In this document: piece by piece, positions 1 to 6,281 of the stretch
Position numbering within the stretch: position 1 is the stretch's first letter
Layout of the letters: each line of letters starts with the position of its first letter
NCBI GenBank assembly: GCA_010906965.1
Contig: JAAFHB010000033.1
Span: 1-32,882, forward strand
Origin: Mariniphaga sp.
GTDB lineage: Bacteria > Bacteroidota > Bacteroidia > Bacteroidales > Prolixibacteraceae
Direction of reading: 5' to 3'
Length of the DNA stretch: 32,882 nucleotides
The notes under the pieces: generated by a model
Told to the model about the DNA's origin: nothing
Databases searched by the model: none
The model's input: only the letters and a program-made list of their open reading frames with translations
Position numbers and translations under genes: made by a program

Positions 1-8
1 TACCCCGA

Positions 9-722
9 TCACAAGAGTACTGCCTTTTTATTAATTAAAAATGGTATACTTTTGGAGTGAAACACTGGTATACTTTTGGGCTGAAATAAACATACTTCTG
101 GAACACCTCCAAAATCTTCAAGACAACAGCCCAGCGCATATAGAAAATCTGCTATACTTTGGCTTCTTACAACCATGACAAAACTGTAATCAGAATAAGG
201 CAAACAGGCAACAAATACCTGGCAGGGAACAACCTCTCCTGTATCGATATCAACATAAGAAAGCTTCTTGCCTGCAAAGTCAATAAAGAGCTTATCTCCG
301 GCTCTGTGTTGCAGAACCATCGAAGGCTTGCGGGCAATCAGTTGTTGCGACAAATGGTAACAGAACTGCGTATGGCCGTATCCCCCGGGGTAATCGCTAA
401 GGTATTCTTCCCAAAGCAATTGTCTGGTCACTCCAACTCGGGTAAGCTCCTTTGAAAAGTAGCCGAGTTTAGTCTTAAAATGATCGAAACGTTCATCTTT
501 ATAGGCCGGATTTCCTGCATGAAACTTCCCTTCCAGGATTGGATCATCCAATGTAAGCAGGGACTGGATATCAAGAGTGGACAAGGCTAATTTTGAAAGG
601 TAAACCTTAACCGTATTTTTACTCATCCCTAAACTTCTGGCAATAAACTTCTTGCTCTTGCCCTGCTCGTGTAACTGTAATAATTGTTTAATCTGACTCA
701 TACGTTTTGGTTTTCCTGCCAT
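9..722 (-). pseudogene. istA: IS21-family transposase IstA, truncated after the first catalytic Asp
   Basis: This is the N-terminal part of an IS21-type DDE transposase. A helix-turn-helix lies at about residues 20-43 (GKSKKFIARSLGMSKNTVK). The start of the RNase H-like domain follows, with LFIDFAGKKL holding the first catalytic Asp at about residue 148. Homology runs to the motif FGGVPE at about residue 209, near position 96. In intact IstA this is followed by a DN motif with the second Asp. Here the frame instead runs through a different repeat family (42-101) and ends in unrelated sequence. The second Asp, the Glu and the whole C-terminal half are missing, and no istB follows in the window. 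The ATG at 722 lies downstream of the element's own terminal repeats. It cannot encode an active transposase. The family call is firm, and the exact breakpoint (about 95-101) is inferred. Confidence 0.85.
42..101. repeat. Short direct repeats TGGTATACTTTTGG at the istA truncation point
   Basis: TGGTATACTTTTGG occurs exactly at 42-55 and 66-79, a 24-bp period. A degraded third copy (ACATACTTCTGG) lies at 90-101. The spacing and length resemble the transposase-binding repeats at IS21-family ends. The sequence differs from the repeats at the other side of this element. The third copy overlaps the last recognisable istA codons (Pro-Glu), so it may be chance similarity or the point of recombination. 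Confidence 0.6.
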
Positions 723-788
723 TGGAATATCATGTTAGTGGTTACTTTTCCACTAATGAACCAAAAACCGATGAAATAAATTGATAAA

Positions 789-1030
789 GGGGTCAACATG
801 CTCCGGATTTGTGACCAAAAGGGCAAAGTGGAGGGGGTCAACATGCTCCGGATTTTTACCCAACCCACCCGACAACTCATAGGGGGGGCAATATGCTCCG
901 GATTTTTTTACCTCTTTTCTCAATTTTAGGGGGTCAACATATGCCGGACTGTCATGAAAAAAAATCATGAAAAACAGCAGAAAAATCTAATTTTTTACCG
1001 GTCGCCAGGGGGTCAGCTTAGTCCGGATTA
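789..1030. repeat. Five IS21-type terminal repeats (GGGTCAACATGCTCCGGAT)
   Basis: Near-identical copies start at about 789, 834, 884, 930 and 1009, each about 21-22 bp. The first two are the most alike. The third has GGGGGGCAATATG, the fourth ends ATGCCGGACT, and the fifth reads TCAGCTTAGTCCGGATTA. Spacing is 45, 50, 46 and 79 bp. IS21-family elements carry such multiple repeats near their ends as transposase-binding sites, here upstream of istA. The 328-bp stretch between istA and the next gene remnant (723-1050) is explained by these repeats plus the short istA leader. Open frames across them are artefacts. Confidence 0.8.
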
Positions 1031-1050
1031 TCCATCTCTAACTTTGTACA

Positions 1051-1159
1051 AGGAACGAAGGGTGATATTTTGAAAAAGTACCATCTTAATATTATTAAGT
1101 GGGAAAAGGATATTCCATATATACTTCCAATAAAAAATGTTAAATGGTTAGTTCAATGA
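1051..1159 (+). pseudogene. 3' remnant of a gene interrupted by the IS21 element
   Basis: A reading frame that is open from the proposed element boundary ends in TGA at 1157-1159. Its last residues include KKYHLNIIKWEKDIPYILP and then KNVKWLVQ, which look like real protein. The stop overlaps the ATG of the next gene in an ATGA arrangement, typical of translationally coupled genes. There is no plausible start, so this is read as the tail of a gene whose 5' part was lost when the IS21 element arrived. I do not recognise the family. Confidence 0.5.
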
Positions 1160-1608
1160 CTCCGGGAAAGAACCAAATATTCATCATTTCTAGTTTTTTA
1201 GTTATTTTCATTTTAGCCTCTTTCTGCATTTATCAGGCGATTAAAAAAGAGGACATCTATATTTCTTTCGAAGATTTAAAAGGATACAAGTACCAATTTA
1301 TTGACTCGACAGATATTTTAAAAACAGGAAAAGTATTGATAAATCAGGAGGGGAAATTTAAAAATCATTTTTGGGAGATCCATATTGATTCGCCTAATAT
1401 TAAAAAGGCCGAAGCCAATAGGATTCAAAGACTTATTATTAATTCTCAATTTTTCATTATTAATAATTTTGGATTCTATCCAAATGAAAATGGACATTTG
1501 CATAAAACAGACAAGTTTCAGATCTATATTATTAGGCAAGAAAAGGAAGCAATAAATAGAATAATTACACAATTAAATCAAAATGGGAAAAAAAGTTGTA
1601 TTTATTAG
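1156..1608 (+). CDS. Small membrane-anchored protein of unknown function
   Basis: The product is a 150-residue protein not recognised as any family. One hydrophobic segment lies at about residues 8-28 (IFIISSFLVIFILASFCIY), followed by a polar domain of about 120 residues. It is probably a single-pass anchored protein with the rest in the periplasm or outside. I chose the ATG at 1156 because it overlaps the stop of the upstream remnant (ATGA). An in-frame ATG at 1144 would add four residues. The C-terminal 26 bases overlap the next gene. With its neighbours it forms a small cluster of exported proteins beside an IS21 scar, and composition is AT-rich compared with the housekeeping genes downstream. 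Function is unknown. Confidence 0.6.
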   Translation: MTPGKNQIFIISSFLVIFILASFCIYQAIKKEDIYISFEDLKGYKYQFIDSTDILKTGKVLINQEGKFKNHFWEIHIDSPNIKKAEANRIQRLIINSQFFIINNFGFYPNENGHLHKTDKFQIYIIRQEKEAINRIITQLNQNGKKSCIY

Positions 1609-2020
1609 CTTATTATTACTGTTTTCAATATCATACTGTTCTGGTCAGGGGAAAGGGAAAAGCATCTGGATCCTTTTTGACAAAAAAGACAGTTTATCCT
1701 TTAAAGGTGGTACTAAAGCATGGTCTTTTCGTGAAAAATCGATCGATTATGAGCCTTTTCGTTTTGTCCGTAAAAAATCAAGTATTTTACCTGATACAAT
1801 AATTTGCCGTCCACTTCGTATCTCTTTGATTACCAGAAAGGAATTATTTTCAATTCCTTTCAAAGAAACAGATCAAATGATAATAGTAAACAAATTAGAA
1901 AAAAAGATCAAAATGAATTTTAACTGGTTCAACGATATCTATAACTCAATTTATATTGTTGAACCAAAAGATTCTTGTTATTTGGTTTACAAAGTAAAAT
2001 ACGAATATTGCATTGAGTAG
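1583..2020 (+). CDS. Small exported protein of unknown function
   Basis: The product has 145 residues. The N-terminus MGKKVVFISLLLLFSISYCSGQ looks like a Sec signal peptide, probably cut near SGQ. The Cys in SYCS does not fit a good lipobox, so a lipoprotein is less likely. The mature part is basic and beta-like, with no motif I recognise. The start overlaps the previous gene by 26 bases in another frame, and the stop overlaps the likely TTG start of the following broken gene. This suggests that the three were translated as a coupled operon. It may be an orphan of a larger cassette whose upstream gene was destroyed by the IS21 insertion, but that is inference. Confidence 0.6.
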   Translation: MGKKVVFISLLLLFSISYCSGQGKGKSIWILFDKKDSLSFKGGTKAWSFREKSIDYEPFRFVRKKSSILPDTIICRPLRISLITRKELFSIPFKETDQMIIVNKLEKKIKMNFNWFNDIYNSIYIVEPKDSCYLVYKVKYEYCIE

Positions 2021-2560
2021 TAATTTAAATAAAAAAAGAGGCTCTTCAGGTAGAATAAAACTATTAATTACTATTGGGATAATAGCCATGTTTAGCTATG
2101 TCTCAAAAGCACAGATCGTTAGCTCTGATCCAGTTGTTGCATTATCGACACCACTAAAAACTATGTGAAGTACAGGAAAAATCCATTTGCTGATAGAAAT
2201 CCCAAGTTTCATTGGCAGGTTTCAATTCAAGGCCATTATTATGATATTTAAAGGCCTCAGAATAAAGATTTTGCATGTATTGTATTCGATGCAGACGATC
2301 TTAGTAGTATTTATAAAAATGATTACAAGGGACCTTTCAGTATTAAAATGTCAAAAGAAAAAATCAAGGACAGGTTTATTGTTGAAACTGATGAATGGAT
2401 TAATAAACAGACTAGTATGCAAACTCTTTGGAGGAGAATCGGATTCTTTCCAAGGGATAAATATAATTTTATCGTTTTCAAACAGGATTTTGACAATGCA
2501 AAGACTGATTCGGTAACAATGCATCGCGTTTCAGTAGGTTATTGTGAAATTCAAAATTAA
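2013..2560 (+). pseudogene. Broken exported protein gene (one frameshift, one in-frame stop)
   Basis: From a TTG at 2013, or an ATG at 2088, the frame encodes a signal-peptide-like stretch (GRIKLLITIGIIAMFSYVSKAQ) and ends at TGA 2166. Restoring one A in the run of five at 2156-2160 joins it to a frame reading KNYVKYRKNPFADRNPKFHW. That frame meets TAA at 2249 and then continues without a shift as PQNKDFACIVFDADDLSS to the stop at 2560. The full product would be about 180 residues. One frameshift and one stop in otherwise coherent coding sequence indicate a recent pseudogene. A sequencing error could explain one lesion but hardly both. Family unknown; the protein resembles its upstream neighbours in being small and exported. 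Confidence 0.65.
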
Positions 2561-2570
2561 TATAGCTAAG

Positions 2571-2604
2571 GGATTCCATCTTTTAAAAAGAGATGGAATC
2601 CTTT
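2571..2604. terminator. Hairpin between convergent units
   Basis: GGATTCCATCT (2571-2581) pairs perfectly with AGATGGAATCC (2591-2601) around a 9-base loop. It lies between the plus-strand pseudogene (stop 2560) and the minus-strand pncB (stop 2643), so it may act in both directions. The U-tract is short. Confidence 0.65.
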
Positions 2605-2642
2605 AGCACTCACTACGCAATATTCAGAAGCAAATATCTGAT

Positions 2643-4067
2643 TTATTTACCACCAATCTTTTTCCTGAGCTGTTCTCTTAAATCAAGAATCGCTTTCGAA
2701 CTTCCAACCTTGTAGATATGCGGCATGATAAACCGCTTGTGCTCTGCGGGTAATAGGGCTGAACGCGCCATTAAATATTCGTGGCATTGTTGAGGAGAAG
2801 GAAGTTCGTTGATGATGGATTGACGCTCATAAACCTTTTCATGAAGATTTTCTCTTGTCAGACCTATTACAGTCGTGCATTTGTCAGGAAGAATCGGGTT
2901 ATAAATACAATCACAATCATCAGGGTCTTCGTTTTCGAGCAGGATGCCATCACGGAAGAAATTTCCTTCGCTGTCGAAATAACGGTAAAGTGATTTCCTG
3001 CCGGGATAAGTCATCTTTTCGACATTCTCCGAAATCTTCATGCGGGGCGTATCGTTGCAAAGTGCGAGTTTATACACACCGTCGAGCGCTGCATCGGGTT
3101 TGCCAGTCACAAGTTCTGTGCCGATTCCATATCCGTCCAACGGGGCGCGTTGCTCATTCAAACTGCTTACGACATATTCGTTCAGCTGGTTGGATGCGAA
3201 GATTTTTACATACTCCAGACCCGCATTGTCCAGCATTTTACGTGCTTTTTTGCTCAGGTAAGCCAGGTCACCGCTGTCAAGCCTGATACCAATCATTTTA
3301 TTCCCATCTGTTTCCATCTCTTTGGCTACAATAATTGTATTGGGAAGGCCGCTGCGCAAAGTATCGTAAGTATCGACAAGAAGGACTGTGCGTTCGGGAT
3401 TAAACCGTGCATATTCGCGAAAGGCGGTCAATTCATCATTAAAGCTTTGAATCCAACTGTGTGCCATTGTTCCCGATACGGGAATGTTGTATATAAATCC
3501 GGCATGTACGTTTGAAGTAGAAGAGGCGCCACCGATAATTGCTGCACGGCTGGCCATAATGCCACCTGCTCCGTGTGCACGTCGGAGACCGAAATCGGCA
3601 AACTCTTTCTCTGCGCAAACCAGTTTTATCCTGAAAGATTTGGTAGCAATCAACGATTGAAAATTAAGCACGTTCAGAAGCAACGTCTCGATCAGCTGTG
3701 CCTCGATTATATTTCCTTCAACGCGAAGTAATGGTTCACCTGGAAAAACAATCTCACCTTCTTTGACAGAATAGATGGTTCCCGTGAAGCTGAAATCTTT
3801 CAGGTAATCAAGAAACTCGGTTCGTAAACCTTGTTTTGCAAGGTATGCGATGTTTTCCTCTGAATAACGAAAGGCTGATAACGAATTGAGTAAGTCTGCA
3901 AGACCTGCAAAAACAAGAAATCCTCCCTCGTAAGGGTTCGTCCTGTAAAAGTAATCGAAGACTGTTTTTTCGTCCTTCTTTCCGGCTAAAAAATAACCCT
4001 GTGCCATCGATAACTCATAGAAATCGGTGTAAAGACCCAATGTTTCGGAAGTTGAATTGATCATCAT
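2643..4067 (-). CDS. pncB: Nicotinate phosphoribosyltransferase
   Basis: This enzyme joins nicotinate to PRPP with ATP, giving nicotinate mononucleotide, in the Preiss-Handler NAD salvage route of the cytosol. The N-terminus LYTDFYELSMAQGYF is typical. SGTMAHSWIQSF carries the His (about residue 203) that is phosphorylated in this family. LVDTYDTLRSG, IRLDSGDL and GTELVTGKPDAALDGVYKL line the phosphoribosyl site. At 474 residues it has full family length. A TTG at 4085 would add six residues, but it lies in the promoter-proximal repeats (4082-4111), so the ATG at 4067 is preferred. It is apparently transcribed alone, with terminators on both sides. A nicotinamidase-like gene at 29008 could supply its substrate but is not linked. 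Confidence 0.93.
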   Translation of the reverse strand: MMINSTSETLGLYTDFYELSMAQGYFLAGKKDEKTVFDYFYRTNPYEGGFLVFAGLADLLNSLSAFRYSEENIAYLAKQGLRTEFLDYLKDFSFTGTIYSVKEGEIVFPGEPLLRVEGNIIEAQLIETLLLNVLNFQSLIATKSFRIKLVCAEKEFADFGLRRAHGAGGIMASRAAIIGGASSTSNVHAGFIYNIPVSGTMAHSWIQSFNDELTAFREYARFNPERTVLLVDTYDTLRSGLPNTIIVAKEMETDGNKMIGIRLDSGDLAYLSKKARKMLDNAGLEYVKIFASNQLNEYVVSSLNEQRAPLDGYGIGTELVTGKPDAALDGVYKLALCNDTPRMKISENVEKMTYPGRKSLYRYFDSEGNFFRDGILLENEDPDDCDCIYNPILPDKCTTVIGLTRENLHEKVYERQSIINELPSPQQCHEYLMARSALLPAEHKRFIMPHIYKVGSSKAILDLREQLRKKIGGK

Positions 4068-4081
4068 AGCGCTTAATTTAT

Positions 4082-4111
4082 CCAAATGTAACCAAATGCA
4101 ACCAAATAAAA
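4082..4111. promoter_or_regulatory. Three 10-bp direct repeats upstream of pncB
   Basis: CCAAATGTAA, CCAAATGCAA and CCAAATAAAA follow one another with exact 10-bp period, starting 15 bases upstream of the pncB ATG. On the coding strand they read TTTGG three times. The copy nearest the gene contains TACATTTG (4090 to 4083), which fits the Bacteroidota -7 box TAnnTTTG. One-helical-turn spacing suggests a protein-binding site, but this is not proven. Confidence 0.35.
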
Positions 4112-4133
4112 AATCCCGGTGAAGTCCCGGGAT
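4108..4133 (-). terminator. Rho-independent terminator downstream of purA
   Basis: On the minus strand, ATCCCGG pairs with CCGGGAT (4127-4133 with 4113-4119) around a 7-base loop and is followed by six Ts (4113-4108). It would end transcripts coming from purA before pncB. It is about 150 bases beyond the purA stop. The stretch between holds a pyrimidine-rich tract with TCTCTAAGTCTC-type repeats (about 4217-4276) and nothing else that I can identify. Confidence 0.7.
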
Positions 4134-4283
4134 CTTTTGTGGTTATGCAAGATCTAAATTACTTGTCTATATGTGAATGGAACGAATGAGAAGTAAATTA
4201 ATGCAATTGAAATTTTTCTCCCATTCTCCTTTTCTCGCCATCTCTAAGTCTCTCAGTCTCTAAGTCTCCCTGTCTTTCTACGA

Positions 4284-5552
4284 CTATCGCTCAATTGTTT
4301 GCGATCTGTTCGGACCTACTGAGACAATGCTGATTGGAACGTGAAGCTTTGTTTCAATATATTTGATGTAGTTGCTCAGCTCTACCGGAAAGTTGTTTTC
4401 TTTTGTAACTCCAGTTAGGGCTTTATTCCATCCGGGAAGTGACTCGTAGATGGGTTCTTCATTTCCATCCAATTCGTGTGGAAAATCTTCGGTCAGCTCA
4501 CCATTGATCTTATACTTCGTACATACTTTAATATAATCAAAATCATCGAGTACGTCGGCTTTCATCATGATCAGTTCAGTAACACCATCGATCATGATTG
4601 CATATTTAAGCGCAACCAGATCGAGCCAGCCGCAACGGCGTGGACGTCCTGTCGTTGACCCAAATTCATGTCCGACATCTCTTAACTTTTGTCCGGTAGC
4701 ATCGTTCAGCTCAGTTGGAAACGGTCCGCTTCCTACACGAGTGCAATAAGCTTTGAAAATACCGTAAACCTTCCCAATTTTGTTCGGAGCAACCCCCAGT
4801 CCGGTACATGCGCCAGCCGTGATTGTATTTGAGGAGGTCACAAAAGGGTAGGAGCCGAAATCGATATCGAGCATGGTTCCCTGCGCACCCTCGGCGATTA
4901 CAGATTTTCCGGAATCAATCAACTTGTTGATAACGGTTTCGCTGTCGATTAATTGAAACTGTTTGATTGTTTCGATTCCTTCAAACCACGCCTTTTCATA
5001 ATCGAGAAGCGCTTCTTTGTAATCGAAATGATAGTATTTGGATAACAGATCGGTATGTTGTTTGACCCGTGCCTTGTATTTTTCTTCGAAATTATTCAGG
5101 ATATCTCCAACCCGAAGTCCGTCGCGTCCAATCTTATCGCGATAAGCCGGTCCAATTCCTTTTAATGTAGATCCAATCTTGTCTGCTCCTTTGGCAGCTT
5201 CGGATGCCGCATCCAATAAACGGTGAGTAGGAAGGATCAGGTGAGCTTTTTTCGAGATTAAAAGCGTCTTCTTCAGATCGAAACCTAATTTGAGCAATGA
5301 ATCAATCTCTTTCTTAAAGATGCACGGGTCGATTACAACGCCGTTCCCAATAATGTTGATCTTATCAGCTCTGAAGATTCCGGAAGGAATAGTGTGCAAT
5401 ACATGTTTGATATTATTGAATTCCAAGGTGTGACCGGCATTTGGTCCTCCCTGGAAGCGGGTAATAACATCATAACGCGGAGTTAAAACATCCACCACTT
5501 TTCCTTTTCCTTCGTCTCCCCATTGAAGACCAAGCAATACGTCTACTTTCAT
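4284..5552 (-). CDS. purA: Adenylosuccinate synthetase
   Basis: The enzyme condenses IMP with aspartate using GTP, the first committed step from IMP to AMP, in the cytosol. The N-terminus MKVDVLLGLQWGDEGKGK contains the GTP-binding GDEGKGK loop with the catalytic Asp at residue 13. GGPNAGHT follows at about 35-42. IGSTLKGIGPAYRDK, the IMP-binding VIAEGAQGTMLDIDFG and the signature TGRPRRCGWLDL are all present. At 422 residues it has the normal length (about 420-430). Start context is simple, with the ATG following an AT-rich leader. A fur-family gene lies upstream on the same strand but is separated by a terminator, so purA probably has its own promoter. Confidence 0.96.
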   Translation of the reverse strand: MKVDVLLGLQWGDEGKGKVVDVLTPRYDVITRFQGGPNAGHTLEFNNIKHVLHTIPSGIFRADKINIIGNGVVIDPCIFKKEIDSLLKLGFDLKKTLLISKKAHLILPTHRLLDAASEAAKGADKIGSTLKGIGPAYRDKIGRDGLRVGDILNNFEEKYKARVKQHTDLLSKYYHFDYKEALLDYEKAWFEGIETIKQFQLIDSETVINKLIDSGKSVIAEGAQGTMLDIDFGSYPFVTSSNTITAGACTGLGVAPNKIGKVYGIFKAYCTRVGSGPFPTELNDATGQKLRDVGHEFGSTTGRPRRCGWLDLVALKYAIMIDGVTELIMMKADVLDDFDYIKVCTKYKINGELTEDFPHELDGNEEPIYESLPGWNKALTGVTKENNFPVELSNYIKYIETKLHVPISIVSVGPNRSQTIER

Positions 5553-5581
5553 TTTAAATATCTTTACTTAAAAAATTCGAC

Positions 5582-5589
5582 CAAAGGTA
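5582..5589 (-). promoter_or_regulatory. Candidate -7 box TACCTTTG for purA
   Basis: The minus strand reads TACCTTTG, a full match to the Bacteroidota -7 element TAnnTTTG, 30 bases upstream of the purA ATG and downstream of the preceding terminator. No clear TTTG -33 element is visible, so support is partial. Confidence 0.35.
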
Positions 5590-5612
5590 GAGATTATTTC
5601 TTGATAAAGGGA

Positions 5613-5640
5613 TAAAAAAAACCTCCCGTTTGGAAGGTTG
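5613..5640 (-). terminator. Rho-independent terminator downstream of the fur-family gene
   Basis: On the minus strand, AACCTTCC pairs with GGGAGGTT (one G-T pair) around a 5-base loop, and a run of eight Ts follows. It lies about 110 bases past the fur-family stop and just upstream of the purA promoter region. Confidence 0.75.
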
Positions 5641-5748
5641 ATTATTAATATTTTGAGGGTAATCGCGGCATCTTGTGTTGCAAAGAACCCGATACGAAAA
5701 CTGCAACCGCCTAAATGCATAATGGCTGAATTCTGATGGCAATACCGT

Positions 5749-6195
5749 TTATTTCGGGTCCTCCATCTCTCCGTATAGATAAAGGGAATGATGCGAGAGT
5801 TTGAAATTATTTTTGGCACACGCATCCTGAATAATTTCCAGAATTCGTGGATCCTGAAATTCTGTCACCTTCCCGTTTCGGATGTCGATGAGATGATCGT
5901 GCTGCTTGGAGGCAAGTGTTTTCTCGAACTGAGCAATATTCTTGCCAAACTGGTGCTTCACAACTAATTTACAGTCGAGAAGTAATTCAATTGTATTGTA
6001 CAGCGTAGCCCTACTTACACGATAGTTTTTGTTTTTCATCGAAATGTATAATGTCTCGATGTCGAAATGTCCTTCGCGTGAATATATCTCGTCAAGAATA
6101 GCGAACCGTTCCGGAGTCTTTCGGTGTCCTTTCCTTTCAAGATATTCTGTGAAAAGTGATTTTACTGTTTCTCTATTATCAAGCATACTATTCAT
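5749..6195 (-). CDS. Fur-family transcriptional regulator lacking the CxxC zinc motif
   Basis: The product is a 148-residue winged-helix metalloregulator. The DNA-binding half (about 10-85) has the family pattern: [41 protein letters not shown]. The dimerisation half keeps the metal-binding HDH (His99-Asp100-His101) and the following GKVTEF. In most Fur, Zur and PerR proteins this is followed by a CxxC that binds structural zinc. Here those positions are Asp104 and Asn107, and the only cysteines are Cys75 and Cys126. It therefore probably folds without the structural zinc site. Regulated metal or signal cannot be told from sequence. It forms a single-gene unit with a strong terminator downstream. 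The start could also be Met4. Confidence 0.88.
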   Translation of the reverse strand: MNSMLDNRETVKSLFTEYLERKGHRKTPERFAILDEIYSREGHFDIETLYISMKNKNYRVSRATLYNTIELLLDCKLVVKHQFGKNIAQFEKTLASKQHDHLIDIRNGKVTEFQDPRILEIIQDACAKNNFKLSHHSLYLYGEMEDPK

Positions 6196-6281
6196 ACTTA
6201 ATCTAAGTTTAAATAGAGGGTAAAATTAGAAATATTTTTAAGAATCAAGCCTTTAAAACAGAAAATTTACAGGTAAAAATT

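Larger units (their letters stand above)
42..1050 (-). mobile_element. Decayed IS21-family insertion sequence, upstream end plus partial istA
   Basis: The element consists of five terminal-type repeats (789-1030), a short leader and truncated istA. The outer boundary is placed at 1050 because the minus strand there begins TGTACAAAG, matching the 5'-TGT/TGTA start common to IS21 ends. Reading frame evidence from an interrupted gene also starts just beyond it. The opposite end is not identifiable. istA runs into a second kind of repeat at 42-101, which could be the far end of the same element after an internal deletion, or part of another IS21-type element. I found no target-site duplication or convincing inverted end near positions 1-41. 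Confidence 0.7.

Noticed and set aside
698-968. Minus-strand open frames of 60 and 71 codons across the IS21 repeats
   Set aside because: They translate the repeats themselves (the peptide PEHVDP recurs) and have no protein-like composition.
789-1030. CRISPR array
   Set aside because: The five repeats are degenerate, unevenly spaced (45-79 bp) and sit where IS21 terminal repeats belong; there are no cas genes.
2187-2516. Plus-strand frame of 109 codons
   Set aside because: It is out of frame with the restored exported protein, whose sense is clearer and includes a signal peptide.
2855-3515. Plus-strand frames of 143 and 121 codons opposite pncB
   Set aside because: They lie antisense to a well-conserved enzyme gene and have Cys/His-rich, shadow-like composition.
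4217-4276. Pyrimidine-rich tract with TCTCTAAGTCTC repeats as a gene or RNA
   Set aside because: Low-complexity sequence with no start, stem or conserved motif; only its composition is notable.
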